Source of the DNA: an uncultured Eubacterium sp.
GTDB taxonomy: Bacteria > Bacillota > Clostridia > Lachnospirales > Lachnospiraceae
Assembly: GCA_910580075.1 (NCBI GenBank)
Contig: CAJTVR010000006.1
Span: 22,747-86,746 of the forward strand
Direction: 5' to 3'
DNA length: 64,000 nucleotides
Shown: piece after piece, positions 24,939 to 33,837 of the stretch
How positions within the stretch are numbered: the stretch's first letter is position 1
How the letters are laid out: each line of letters opens with the position of its first letter
Notes under the pieces: generated by a model
The model's database searches: none
The model's input: the letters and a program-made list of their open reading frames with translations, nothing else
What the model was told of the DNA's origin: nothing
Position numbers and translations under genes: made by a program

Positions 24939-25173
24939 AGGAATTTCTAAATTAAAAGCAATTGTAAAAATAGATAAAACATGGCATACTTATGGAAAAG
25001 AGAGGTAAATGCCATGCTGTACCAGCCAGTAAATAAAAACGTCCGGCAGTAAAAAAACTGGAAATCTGTGCTGTTTTATGGTACTTTAAAGTGGAGAAGG
25101 AAAAAAGCGAAGTCAGGGCTGCAAAGAAAGCTGATTTACCGGCAAAAAATCAAATAGTAAAGGGGAAAAACAT
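24939..25173. other. Leader region of fbp, no gene recognised
   Basis: A-rich sequence between the CotF-like promoter and fbp. A 12-codon ORF (ATG 25014, behind AGAGAGGT) is the only coding-like item and has no recognisable similarity. No clear sigma-A promoter was found for fbp. Confidence 0.5.
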
Positions 25174-27066
25174 ATGGAACTGGAGCACGAGAAATACTTA
25201 AGCCTGCTGGCAGAGAAATATCCGGCTATTCAGCTGGTATGCCGTGAAATTATCAACCTGAATGCTATACTGAACCTGCCAAAGGGCACAGAGCATTTTA
25301 TGAGTGATTTACATGGAGAATATGAGGCATTTTATCATATTCTAAATAACTGTTCCGGGGTAATCCGGGAGAAAGCGGACATGCTTTTTGAGGACAGCCT
25401 GTCAGATGCGGAGCGTGAGCAGATCTGCACACTGATTTATTATCCGAGAGAAAAACTGGAATTAATCAAAAAAGAAGTCATAAATCTGCCGGAATGGTAT
25501 CGTGAGATTTTAACAGAGCTCATTGAAATCGCAAAAACGCTGTCGTCAAAATATACCCGTTCGAAAGTGCGTAAGGCTATGCCGGAAGAGTTTGCCTATA
25601 TTATCGACGAGCTGCTGCATCTGCAGAAAGACGAGGACGACAACCAGGTTATTTATCACCGTGAAATATTAACGACCATTATCGACCTGGACAATGCAGA
25701 TGAATTTATTGTAGCGCTGGCGGATCTGATTAAACGCATGGCGGTGGACCGTCTTCATATTGTAGGAGATATCTTTGACCGCGGTGCCTGTGCAGACCAG
25801 ATTTTAGACCTTTTGATGAAATACCATTCCCTGGATATTGAATGGGGCAATCATGATATCTTATGGATGGGCGCGGCAGCCGGAAGCAAGGCATGCATAG
25901 CAAATGTAGTCCGCAATAATCTGAAATATGATAATACGGAAATTCTTGAAAACAGCTATGGAATCAGCCTGCGCAAATTAACACTTTATTCGGAAAAACT
26001 CTATCCTGGCACAGATGCTATGAAAGCTGCAGAAAAAGCCATTACGGTTATGCTGTTTAAACTGGAAGGACAGGTGATAGCCAGACATCCGGAATATGAA
26101 ATGGATGACCGCAGGCTTCTTCATCAGATCAACTGGGAGAACCATACGATTGAGATTGAAGGAAAGACATATGAGCTGAAAGAAACAGAATTCCCGACGA
26201 TAGATCCAAACGATGTATACAGTCTTTCGCCGGAAGAAGATGAAATTATGGAAGAACTGTGCATGGCATTTGTAAACAGCAGGCGTTTAAATGACCATAT
26301 CCGGTTTTTATATAAAAAAGGTGGCATGTATAAGACCTTTAATGGAAATCTGCTCTATCACGGCTGTATACCGCTTGATAACGAAGGCAATTTTGAAGGC
26401 ATCTGCATTGACGGGAGGATGTATAAAGGCCGGGCTTATCTGGAATATGCCGATAAAACAAGCCGGCGCGCATATCTGTCCGGGCGCAGACAGAATGACC
26501 TGGATTTCATGTGGTACCTGTGGTGCGGCAGGAGATCGCCGCTGTGCGGCCGCAACATTAAGACATTCGAACGGAGTTATATTGCAGACAAGTCTGTCTG
26601 GCATGAAGAATCCGACCCGTATTATAAATATTACAAGACAGAGAAAACCTGCAATATGATTCTGCGGGAATTCGGCCTGTATTCCTCCAGGTCGCATATT
26701 ATAAACGGACATACGCCGGTCCGTACCGTAGAAGGAGAAATGCCGGTACGTGCGAATGGAAAACTGATCGTCATTGACGGGGGATTCTGCCGCAGCTACC
26801 ATAAAACAACAGGGCTTGCCGGCTATACACTGATATACAACTCCCATGGTATCCGGATTAAGGCACACCAGCCGTTTGAAAGCGTCTATGCGGCGCTTCG
26901 CGAAAATAAGGATATCGAGTCTAAAAGCGAGCTGGTAGAGACAGAGAAAGAGCGTCTGATGGTCAAGCACACAGATAACGGCAAGAAAATTCTGGAAGAT
27001 ATCGAGTGGCTGAAAAAACTGCTGGCGGCGTACCGGGACGGGACGATAGAGCAGGGAAATGTATAA
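25174..27066 (+). CDS. fbp: Fructose-1,6-bisphosphatase class III
   Basis: A 630-residue cytoplasmic enzyme of gluconeogenesis that hydrolyses fructose 1,6-bisphosphate to fructose 6-phosphate. Length and motifs fit the Firmicutes class III family, a metallophosphatase unrelated to class I: FMSDLHGEYEAF near residue 42, GDIFDRGACADQI near 198, and WGNHDILWMG near 225. INGHTPVR near 510 supplies a further metal ligand. It is a single-gene unit followed by a strong palindromic element with a T-run that can serve as its terminator. Confidence 0.97.
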   Translation: MELEHEKYLSLLAEKYPAIQLVCREIINLNAILNLPKGTEHFMSDLHGEYEAFYHILNNCSGVIREKADMLFEDSLSDAEREQICTLIYYPREKLELIKKEVINLPEWYREILTELIEIAKTLSSKYTRSKVRKAMPEEFAYIIDELLHLQKDEDDNQVIYHREILTTIIDLDNADEFIVALADLIKRMAVDRLHIVGDIFDRGACADQILDLLMKYHSLDIEWGNHDILWMGAAAGSKACIANVVRNNLKYDNTEILENSYGISLRKLTLYSEKLYPGTDAMKAAEKAITVMLFKLEGQVIARHPEYEMDDRRLLHQINWENHTIEIEGKTYELKETEFPTIDPNDVYSLSPEEDEIMEELCMAFVNSRRLNDHIRFLYKKGGMYKTFNGNLLYHGCIPLDNEGNFEGICIDGRMYKGRAYLEYADKTSRRAYLSGRRQNDLDFMWYLWCGRRSPLCGRNIKTFERSYIADKSVWHEESDPYYKYYKTEKTCNMILREFGLYSSRSHIINGHTPVRTVEGEMPVRANGKLIVIDGGFCRSYHKTTGLAGYTLIYNSHGIRIKAHQPFESVYAALRENKDIESKSELVETEKERLMVKHTDNGKKILEDIEWLKKLLAAYRDGTIEQGNV

Positions 27067-27134
27067 AAAAACAGGAGTCTCAGATTAATATTTATAGATT
27101 ATATTATTAAATGCAGCAGATCTGATAAAAAGAA

Positions 27135-27238
27135 GGGCTGTCGCACTAAGCAAAATATATACAAGATATCGTAGAAAAGAACGATTTAAACCAGCTATAT
27201 CTTGTATCATATTTCTTAATGCGACAGCCCCTTTTTTA
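27135..27238. repeat. Palindromic element copy 2, also a likely fbp terminator
   Basis: GGGCTGTCGCACTAAG and CTTAATGCGACAGCCC form the outer stem, followed by CTTTTTT. ATACAAGATAT pairs with ATATCTTGTAT in the interior. Relative to copy 1, the interior A-to-G change is matched by the complementary change in the other arm, so pairing is preserved. No ORF is present. Confidence 0.8.
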
Positions 27239-27546
27239 TTAGATCAGCTGCATTCTCTAATTCGTGTGATATTTATGCGGCTTCAGTCTGAATAGCCCGC
27301 TATACTGTTTACTGTTTCTATGGCAAAATCTCACAAATTGTAAAATACATCTGACAGAAAGCATTTTAGGTATGCTTTAAATTCACGAAAATAACTGTCT
27401 TACACTCTGGGATTCTTTCTCATGTCTGGATATACTGCCAGATGCTGTTTTGCCGGAACATTATATCGCCAGCAAAAACTGAACAGCCAGCTAGATACGG
27501 TATATCCAAAGCTGAGAAAGAACCCGCTCTGGTATGATAGCAGAAT
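27239..27546. other. Intergenic region between fbp element and LTA synthase
   Basis: No ORF, promoter or clear terminator was recognised. A T-rich stretch near 27238 belongs to the palindromic element. Confidence 0.5.
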
Positions 27547-29700
27547 TTATTCTAATCCAGTCACATCTGCCTGATTGTCTAATACATCACTTTCCTCAGG
27601 ATAATATACCATAGCATTTTCAGTCGTCCTGAAAATCGTATTGCTTGAGCCGACCTGGCAGACTTTCAGCACATCACCGGTTTCCAGTTCCTGCGTATGT
27701 TCCGCAGACAAAACAACCTGGCGGTCAGAAACGAAACGGGTCGGCATTTTATCGTCATTGACATAAATACGGCTCCAGTTTGTAAAGCTGTCTCCGTAAA
27801 TTGAAAGGCTGCCGTCGTCATTCTTCTTATAACTGTAAATATGTGTTTTGTCAATGCCCATCTGCAGGTCAGACGCCGGATAACGGTCTGTGCCGTCATA
27901 GCAGTAGCGTTTTCCATACAGAATATCATACTGTAAATTTTCTAAGCCGTTCTGGTAAGTTTCATCTTCTGTATTGTATTTATGAGCCTGATGATAAGAA
28001 AAAATCGTTCCTTCTGAAAGACCGGCTTGTTCAGCGGCATAAGCCAGCAGCTGGTAAGCAGCCAGGTCAGCGTTTTTCTGTTCCAGTCCGAAGTTATTCC
28101 AGGTCGCATATTTTGTCTTGAAAATATCGCCGGACTTTAAGTCTTCATCTGAGAGGCCCATGGTTGGCAGGTGGTCTCCGAACAGGACAAGGATTGTTTC
28201 TTCATCCCTTTGTGCAAGCATATCAGTCAGGTTTTTAATAAACTTATCCACTTCATGAATTTCATTTACGTAATATTCCCACTGATTGTTCTTTTCCGGT
28301 GTTTCAGCTCCGGATACCCTGATTTCCGGATTCTGAATAATTTTTTCTTCCGGATAGCTGCCGTGGCCCTGTACAGTAATCGTATAGACGAAATCTGGCT
28401 GGTCAGGTGTAGAATCCAGGGCTTTTTTCGTTTCATTAATCAGAATATCATCTGTAGGCCAGGAACCAAGCGGCGTATATTCCTGAATATTCATCAGTTC
28501 CTTGCTTGTAAAAGTGTCAAAGCCGAACTGGGAAAATGCGTTTGCGCGGCTGTAAAAATTACCGCCGTTATTGTGAACCACATGAGTTCCGTACCCGATT
28601 TCAGATAAATCAGAAGCAATGCTTTCACAATTCGTCTGTTTTAATATAGTTTTATATGGATATTCTCCTGTTCCAAAAAAACGCAGGTTCATGCCTGTCA
28701 GTACTTCAAACTCTGAATTTGCAGTTCCGGCTCCTACCACCGGGACAGTGAGGTAACCGGAAGTAAAGTTCTCGCTTAATGAGCGGAAGTTCGGTACCGG
28801 GTCTTTAGACAGATTTAAAAAGTTAATTTCTGTCGGGTCCATAAATGACTCTAAAAGGACGCAGATGACATTCGGCTGCTGTTTTTTAGCTGAATCAGAT
28901 ACTACATGGTCAGAATCAGCTACTTCATAGGACTCAGATTCATTTTTAATCTGTGTAACGGTTTGTTTAATGTTTTTAATTTTGGATTCTGAGTAATCCG
29001 CGGGTTTGCTCATACCGCGGTCCACCACACTGGATGAAAACCCGTACACAAATCCATAGTCAGAATAGCCTTGTGCAATGTTTGCAAAATAAGAAGCCAT
29101 TTTATTAGAATTGTGGGCCATTGTAGTAGCTGCTGATAAAATAAAGCCCATGCATGCACAGAAAAATACAGCGCGTATCTTATGCGGATGGCCTTTGAAT
29201 TTCGGACCTTTAATACCAAGTATAACTAAAAATACAGTTAACAGGAACAGTAAAATAACGACGCATATTTCCTGAAATTTTGTAAAGTACTGTGTATTTG
29301 TCATAGTCAGAAGGTCTGAGATACACTTAAGGTCCGTATAGCCAAACGGTGTTACACGCTGGGACAGCACACAGCCGTTTATAATACCGAGTAAAAGCCA
29401 GAAGCTGCTGACAATAATCCGCATCAGCATCCGGCGGCGAAACAGGTAAACAATGGTCAGTGTAGCAAAAATAATCAGCGAGTTAAAGAAAAATGCAAAT
29501 GCATGGCCGCTTAAAAATTTAAATGCATCAAAAAAGGAACGTCTTGAACATATTTCAATAACCAGCACCAGAACACAGGATAACAGTGCATGGAACAGCA
29601 GCGAGTAACGGTTTAAAAAGTCAATCTGCCGGCTGAAATCGCGTTTCTTCTTTGAAGCTGAAGCATCATGCTTTAATATATTAGAAAAAACTATCTTCAT
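27547..29700 (-). CDS. ltaS: LtaS-family sulfatase-fold membrane synthase
   Basis: A 717-residue membrane protein with about five N-terminal helices (residues ~30-190) and a large extracellular sulfatase-like domain. Catalytic features are visible: CVLLESFMDP (metal-binding Glu), the nucleophilic Thr in GAGTANSEFE, HNNGGNFYSR, and the metal site LFGDHLPTMG. LtaS enzymes polymerise glycerol phosphate from phosphatidylglycerol onto a lipid anchor; other members transfer phosphoglycerol to glycans. The acceptor here is not known. GGGAGGATTA precedes ATG. The C-terminal ~130 residues after the sulfatase core may be an extra beta domain. Confidence 0.9.
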   Translation of the reverse strand: MKIVFSNILKHDASASKKKRDFSRQIDFLNRYSLLFHALLSCVLVLVIEICSRRSFFDAFKFLSGHAFAFFFNSLIIFATLTIVYLFRRRMLMRIIVSSFWLLLGIINGCVLSQRVTPFGYTDLKCISDLLTMTNTQYFTKFQEICVVILLFLLTVFLVILGIKGPKFKGHPHKIRAVFFCACMGFILSAATTMAHNSNKMASYFANIAQGYSDYGFVYGFSSSVVDRGMSKPADYSESKIKNIKQTVTQIKNESESYEVADSDHVVSDSAKKQQPNVICVLLESFMDPTEINFLNLSKDPVPNFRSLSENFTSGYLTVPVVGAGTANSEFEVLTGMNLRFFGTGEYPYKTILKQTNCESIASDLSEIGYGTHVVHNNGGNFYSRANAFSQFGFDTFTSKELMNIQEYTPLGSWPTDDILINETKKALDSTPDQPDFVYTITVQGHGSYPEEKIIQNPEIRVSGAETPEKNNQWEYYVNEIHEVDKFIKNLTDMLAQRDEETILVLFGDHLPTMGLSDEDLKSGDIFKTKYATWNNFGLEQKNADLAAYQLLAYAAEQAGLSEGTIFSYHQAHKYNTEDETYQNGLENLQYDILYGKRYCYDGTDRYPASDLQMGIDKTHIYSYKKNDDGSLSIYGDSFTNWSRIYVNDDKMPTRFVSDRQVVLSAEHTQELETGDVLKVCQVGSSNTIFRTTENAMVYYPEESDVLDNQADVTGLE

Positions 29701-29726
29701 ATTTTAGTAATCCTCCCTCAGAAATT

Positions 29727-29755
29727 TCTTAAGATAACATTATTCTGACTGTCAA
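29727..29755 (-). promoter_or_regulatory. Likely promoter of the LTA synthase gene
   Basis: On the minus strand TTGACA (29755-29750), 17 bp, then TTAAGA (29732-29727). The -35 is consensus and the -10 is weak. Confidence 0.5.
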
Positions 29756-29807
29756 TAAAATATATCCTAATGGACAAAAAATCAATGGGTAAAAATCATA
29801 AAAAATT

Positions 29808-29824
29808 CTTAAGATTTACTTAAG
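29808..29824. promoter_or_regulatory. Paired CTTAAG boxes, possible response-regulator site
   Basis: CTTAAG-ATTTA-CTTAAG, two hexamers with 11-bp spacing on one helical face. It resembles CiaR-like and other OmpR-family tandem sites. A third CTTAAG lies at 29728-29733 within the LTA synthase promoter. Confidence 0.4.
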
Positions 29825-29935
29825 CTGAGGATATATTGAATAATAGAAGGCATGACAGGCTGGAAACGGGGGCCGAAGCAGTAAGATTCTGGCAGTTTTA
29901 CAGGTATTTGGGTGCTGGCGTGGAGTTCATTGGCT

Positions 29936-30015
29936 GCCCGGACGCCGGGCGGATAAATCATGAATTACCTGATAAGTTTCTCTGCCCCGGCGTTCGGATA
30001 AGTCATGAATTACCT
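29936..30015. repeat. Fragment of a dispersed repeat family
   Basis: A 21-bp sequence, CGGATAARTCATGAATTACC plus T, occurs at 29950-29970 and 29995-30015 with one mismatch. GCCCGGacgCCGGGC precedes the first copy. The segment 29974-30001, read on the minus strand, closely matches 63733-63760 at the left edge of the terminal inverted-repeat element. A 60-codon ORF through this region consists of the repeat and is not called. The rest of the gap 29825-30151 shows nothing else. Confidence 0.6.
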
Positions 30016-30151
30016 TGAAACACAGATTTTTATGCGTTATAATCATTTATGATTCAGGCTAAAACAGTAAACAGAAACTGTTATGCGCCTGTATAGACTG
30101 CCTGTGAAAGGTTACAATTGGTTATAACAGATTTTTGCAAAGAAAACCGGT

Positions 30152-30174
30152 ACCATAAGTTACGCCTCTGCATA
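30152..30174 (+). promoter_or_regulatory. Possible sigma-K-like mother-cell promoter
   Basis: ACC, a 16-bp gap, then CATATACTG, close to but not exactly the sigma-K pattern. It lies about 35 bp upstream of the Pro/Gly-repeat gene. Confidence 0.3.
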
Positions 30175-30207
30175 TACTGAAAGTAACGAAATACAGGAGA
30201 CAGATGT

Positions 30208-31032
30208 GTGGATTATAAGCAGAATCAGTTTATGCGCATGCAGCAGTACCAGTATGCGCCGCAGGTGCCGTTTTATATGAGTTACCCCCAGAATATCTAT
30301 ATGACGGAACTGGAATATGACCGGGATATGGAACGCATGAAAGAGCTGTATCCGGAAGAAGCAAAGCAGATCCAGGGCCTTGTGGAAGAAGAATGTGATA
30401 AACTGGAATACGAAGGCAGCATGATGTTTGATGAATATCCTGACCGCGTGACATTAAAAATAATCTGCGACAGAATTTACCAGAAAGCGCTGCAGCCGCG
30501 TATACAGGAAGCAGAAATCCAGGGAGCAGAACATCTGGTAAAAAGTGCCGGAATGGCAGGTCCCGGGATAAAAAATCCAGAAATTGAAAACCCTGGAATG
30601 AAAAACCTGGGAAATGAAAATTCTGGAATGGAAGATCTGGGAAATGAAAATCCTGGAGTGGAAGATCTGGGAAATGAAAATCCTGGAATGGAAGATCTGG
30701 GAATGGAAAACCCCGGAACGGAAAATGCCGTAATAGAAAATCAGAAAATAGAAAATCCCGGAATGGATGCCGGACAGATGGAAGCCCAGGCGTACAGGCC
30801 GGGCAGACCGCCGGGACCGCCGCCAGGACCGGGATGGCCGCCAGGACCGGGCAGACCGCCGGGACCGCCGCCAGGGCCGGGATGGCCGCCAGGACCGGGC
30901 AGACCGCCGGGACCGCCGCCACCGCCGCCAGGCAGGCCGAATAACGGGCTTGGCAGCCTGATAGAAGTGCTGCTATATAATGAAATGTATAAAAGACGCT
31001 GCAGGCATAACCGCTGCCGCCGCTGGTGGTAA
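30208..31032 (+). CDS. Pro/Gly-repeat protein, possible spore surface protein
   Basis: A 274-residue protein of unknown function. Residues 1-105 are a folded domain with Tyr-rich start and the segments YMTELEYDRDMERMKELYPEEA and MFDEYPDRVTLKIICDRIY. Residues ~118-190 are tandem 10-residue repeats of the type NENPGMEDLG. Residues ~198-250 are a collagen-like PPGPPPGPGW repeat. The last 40 residues contain a short hydrophobic segment and a basic tail (RRCRHNRCRRWW). GTG 30208 follows CAGGAGA. The architecture and the possible mother-cell promoter suggest a coat or exosporium protein, which is inference. Confidence 0.7.
   Translation: MDYKQNQFMRMQQYQYAPQVPFYMSYPQNIYMTELEYDRDMERMKELYPEEAKQIQGLVEEECDKLEYEGSMMFDEYPDRVTLKIICDRIYQKALQPRIQEAEIQGAEHLVKSAGMAGPGIKNPEIENPGMKNLGNENSGMEDLGNENPGVEDLGNENPGMEDLGMENPGTENAVIENQKIENPGMDAGQMEAQAYRPGRPPGPPPGPGWPPGPGRPPGPPPGPGWPPGPGRPPGPPPPPPGRPNNGLGSLIEVLLYNEMYKRRCRHNRCRRWW
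30580..30730 (+). repeat. 30-bp in-frame tandem repeat
   Basis: About five copies, several degenerate, of a unit beginning GAAAATCCTGGAATGGAAGA encode the NPG.EDLG.E decapeptides. Copy number could vary between strains without changing frame. Confidence 0.85.
30805..30920 (+). repeat. 48-bp in-frame tandem repeat (collagen-like)
   Basis: Two full 48-bp units (30805-30852 and 30853-30900, differing at one position) and a partial third encode PPGPPPGPGWPPGPGR. Confidence 0.9.
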
Positions 31033-31152
31033 ATATACTGCAGACTGACGGCAGGGACGGGAACAGCCGGGCTGGAGCATTTTTCAAAGACGCTCCAGGC
31101 CGGGACTGTTACCGGAAGTACATATTACGAAAGGGAAAGGACGAACGTAGCA

Positions 31153-33657
31153 ATGAAAAAAGGACTGATCAAGGCAGCAGTGCTTACGCTGGTGTTTTTT
31201 CTGACGCTGGTGATAGCCGGAGGAATTACGAACCAGAACCAGCTGGATCTGACAACGGAAATGGATGAAGCGACACTTCCGGTTATTTTGTTATACAATG
31301 AAAATGAGCAGATGAATGAACTTCATGGATACACCATGCAGATGAGCGCGACCGGAATGCGCGATACAATCACGCCGCTGTCGAGAAATAAAGAAATTCC
31401 GCTGCTGATCCGGACTTATGGATACCGCATAGACAGTATTTCTTATGAAATCCGCAGCATTGACGGCGTACGTCTGATATCAGACGGCAGCATAACGGCA
31501 TTTGAAGAAAAGGACGAACAGATAAGGACAAGCATTCCTGTGCAGAGTCTGCTGGAAAAATCCAGGGAATATATACTGACACTGAAACTAAAACAGGATG
31601 AGGATATCTGCTATTACTACACCAGGATTGCAGATGCCCAGGACTGTTATGTGGCAGAGAGCGTGAAGTTTGCAAAGCAGGTAAGCGAGCTTACGTTTTC
31701 CGAAAGTCCGGACGAACTTTCCACTTACTGGGAACCGAATGTACTCGGTGATAACTCGTCTCTTCACAAAGTGACGATTAATTCCAGCCTGACCCAGGCA
31801 AACTGGGCTGAATTTGAATGTGACAGGCTCTCAGCGCCAGTTCCGTCCGTAAAAGAGATGAACAGTTCGTATAATGTGATTCTGCTGTATTATGTAGTGA
31901 CGGCAAAAGGTGAAAACGGAGAGCTGGAATATTACAATGTGGAAGAATATTACAGAATCCGTTACACGACGGAGCGTATGTACCTTTTGAATTTTGAACG
32001 TACGATGAACCAGATTTTTAACGGAGAAAATGATTTCCTGTATGAAAATTACCTTCAGCTCGGTATACGTTCCAAAGAGGTGGAATACATGCAGAATGAG
32101 GCTGGAACGATTACCTGTTTTGTACAGGAAGGAGATTTATGGAGTTATAACCAGTCTTCCGGCCGTCTTGCAGAAGTATTCAGCTTTCGGGGACATGAAG
32201 GTATTGATATCAGGGAGAATTATATGCAGCATGATATCCGCATTATGAATATTGACGAGGCGGGAGACCTGGAATATGTTGTATACGGATACATGAACAG
32301 GGGAGCGCATGAAGGCGAAATGGGAATCTGTTTTCTACATTACAACAGTCAGGCCAACACGAATGAAGAAAAGCTGTTTATCACTTTTGACCAGTCATTT
32401 CAGATGCTTCAGACAGAACTTGGCAGGCTTTTGTATGAAAATGCTGCAGGCGGGATTTATCTTATGTTTAACGGAAGCGTGCTGTACACGGACCTGAAAT
32501 CAATGGATATGACAGAAATTGCTTCCGGCTTAGATGACAGTTCCTATGCAGTTTCAGACTCCAATCAGTATCTGGCCTGGATTTCAGACAGTGATTCACG
32601 CGAGATTTCAATTATGGACCTGGAAACAGCCAGTGTGCGCCAGATTCATATAAAAGAAGGCAGGACGCTGCGGGTACTTGGATTTTTACAGGAAGATTTC
32701 GTATACGGAATAGCAGCAGACAGCCACCGCATAGAAGGGGCATCAGGAGTAAGTGCAAATCCTATGTATGCGCTTCGCATTGTCAGTGCATCCAGCACCG
32801 AAGAATTAAAAAAATACCGGAAAAAGGGTTATTATATAGACGACGTGGACTTTCTGGACGGGGTGCTGATGATTAACCGCCTGGTCTGGGACGGAAGCGG
32901 ATATCTGAAAGCGCAGCAGGATTCGATCGTAAACCGGGGCCAGGAGGGAGAAGAAAAGAAAATTATCCATACAACTGTTACTGAGGTAAAACAGCTTCAG
33001 GTACAGCTGACACTGACGGAAATGGAGAAAGAAACACCGCCGGTTTATATTGCAGCCAAACAGGTTATGAACCAGGAGGATAAAAAAACATCATTAAAAA
33101 CAGCACAGGAACAGCGCAATTATACTGCATATGCAAAAGGCAGGGTGACAGAAGCAGTCACAGATGTGGGAAAAGCCATTCGCAGTGCGGACGAAAATAT
33201 GGGTGTTGTGGTGGATGAGCAGCAGAATTATATCTGGAAACGTGCCAGAAAAAATGTCCAGCTGCCGCTGGAAGTACAGCCTTCCGAGGCAGATTCATCT
33301 GGTTCCCCGCTTGCAAAATGCATCAGTGCGATACTGCGCCAGGAAGGAATCGAAGTCAGCGTCAGTGAACTGTTAGAAAGAAGCGATACCCCTCAGGGAA
33401 TCCTGGAATCCCTCCTGCCAGAGCGCAAAGTCATTGCAATAGAAGGCTGTTCGCTGCAGCAGATTTTCTATTATGTCAGCTGCGGCATGCCGGTTCTGGC
33501 AGTCCGCGGCACGCAGAGTGCAGTACTGGTGACTGGCTATGACGCGCTTAATGTGTGGATGTATGACCCTCAGGCGGGACAGACGGTTAAAAGTACGATT
33601 GAAGAAACAGAGGCACAGCTTGAGGCACAGGGAACGGTGTACGTGGCTTATCTGTAA
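31153..33657 (+). CDS. Large exported protein with beta-propeller-like region and degenerate C39-like domain
   Basis: An 834-residue protein with an N-terminal signal anchor (KKGLIKAAVLTLVFFLTLVIAGG). The middle (residues ~300-570) looks like repeated beta strands (SGRLAEVFSF, YAVSDSNQYLAWISD, DLETASVRQIHI), as in propellers. The C-terminal ~120 residues resemble a C39-like cysteine peptidase: Cys723 in SPLAKCISAIL and YDPQAG near the end, but the expected HAV...TGYD histidine is Val in SAVLVTGYD. Catalysis is therefore doubtful, and a binding role is possible. Family function is unknown. ATG 31153 follows a GAAAGGAAAGGA stretch. Confidence 0.75.
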   Translation: MKKGLIKAAVLTLVFFLTLVIAGGITNQNQLDLTTEMDEATLPVILLYNENEQMNELHGYTMQMSATGMRDTITPLSRNKEIPLLIRTYGYRIDSISYEIRSIDGVRLISDGSITAFEEKDEQIRTSIPVQSLLEKSREYILTLKLKQDEDICYYYTRIADAQDCYVAESVKFAKQVSELTFSESPDELSTYWEPNVLGDNSSLHKVTINSSLTQANWAEFECDRLSAPVPSVKEMNSSYNVILLYYVVTAKGENGELEYYNVEEYYRIRYTTERMYLLNFERTMNQIFNGENDFLYENYLQLGIRSKEVEYMQNEAGTITCFVQEGDLWSYNQSSGRLAEVFSFRGHEGIDIRENYMQHDIRIMNIDEAGDLEYVVYGYMNRGAHEGEMGICFLHYNSQANTNEEKLFITFDQSFQMLQTELGRLLYENAAGGIYLMFNGSVLYTDLKSMDMTEIASGLDDSSYAVSDSNQYLAWISDSDSREISIMDLETASVRQIHIKEGRTLRVLGFLQEDFVYGIAADSHRIEGASGVSANPMYALRIVSASSTEELKKYRKKGYYIDDVDFLDGVLMINRLVWDGSGYLKAQQDSIVNRGQEGEEKKIIHTTVTEVKQLQVQLTLTEMEKETPPVYIAAKQVMNQEDKKTSLKTAQEQRNYTAYAKGRVTEAVTDVGKAIRSADENMGVVVDEQQNYIWKRARKNVQLPLEVQPSEADSSGSPLAKCISAILRQEGIEVSVSELLERSDTPQGILESLLPERKVIAIEGCSLQQIFYYVSCGMPVLAVRGTQSAVLVTGYDALNVWMYDPQAGQTVKSTIEETEAQLEAQGTVYVAYL

Positions 33658-33752
33658 ATCTGTCTGAATGTACTCTGCTGCAAAGACTGTAAGAATATGA
33701 TTCAGGAGTGCAGACATTTATGAAAAACTAAGGATTACAGCTCAAAAAACAT

Positions 33753-33780
33753 TTGACATTTCACTTCTTTGTGGTAAAAT
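33753..33780 (+). promoter_or_regulatory. Sigma-A promoter upstream of the AGCS symporter gene
   Basis: TTGACA (33753-33758), 16 bp, TAAAAT (33775-33780). Transcription would start near 33787, giving a leader of about 160 nt before the symporter start. Confidence 0.75.
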
Positions 33781-33802
33781 AATAAAGTATTGGATCTCAG
33801 GG

Positions 33803-33837
33803 ATGGGACAGCGTGCAAGCGTTGTCCCATTTTCTTG
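33803..33837 (+). terminator. Leader hairpin with U-run (possible attenuator)
   Basis: ATGGGACAGCG and GCGTTGTCCCAT pair around a 5-nt loop and are followed by TTTCTT. It lies only about 16 nt downstream of the predicted transcription start and 109 bp before the gene. Confidence 0.7.

Noticed and set aside
25014-25052. 12-codon ORF upstream of fbp
   Set aside because: It has a ribosome-site-like AGAGAGGT but no recognisable peptide or attenuator structure; too little to call.
26308-26970. 220-codon minus-strand ORF inside fbp
   Set aside because: A shadow of the strongly supported fbp frame.
29836-30018. 60-codon + strand ORF
   Set aside because: It consists of the 21-bp direct repeat and palindrome; the repeated peptide is a product of the DNA repeat.
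30580-30920. CRISPR array
   Set aside because: The repeats are contiguous, in frame and lack spacers.
30230-31087. 285-codon minus-strand ORF opposite the Pro/Gly-repeat gene
   Set aside because: Its composition mirrors the GC-rich tandem repeats of the + strand gene, which has a good start and folded head domain.
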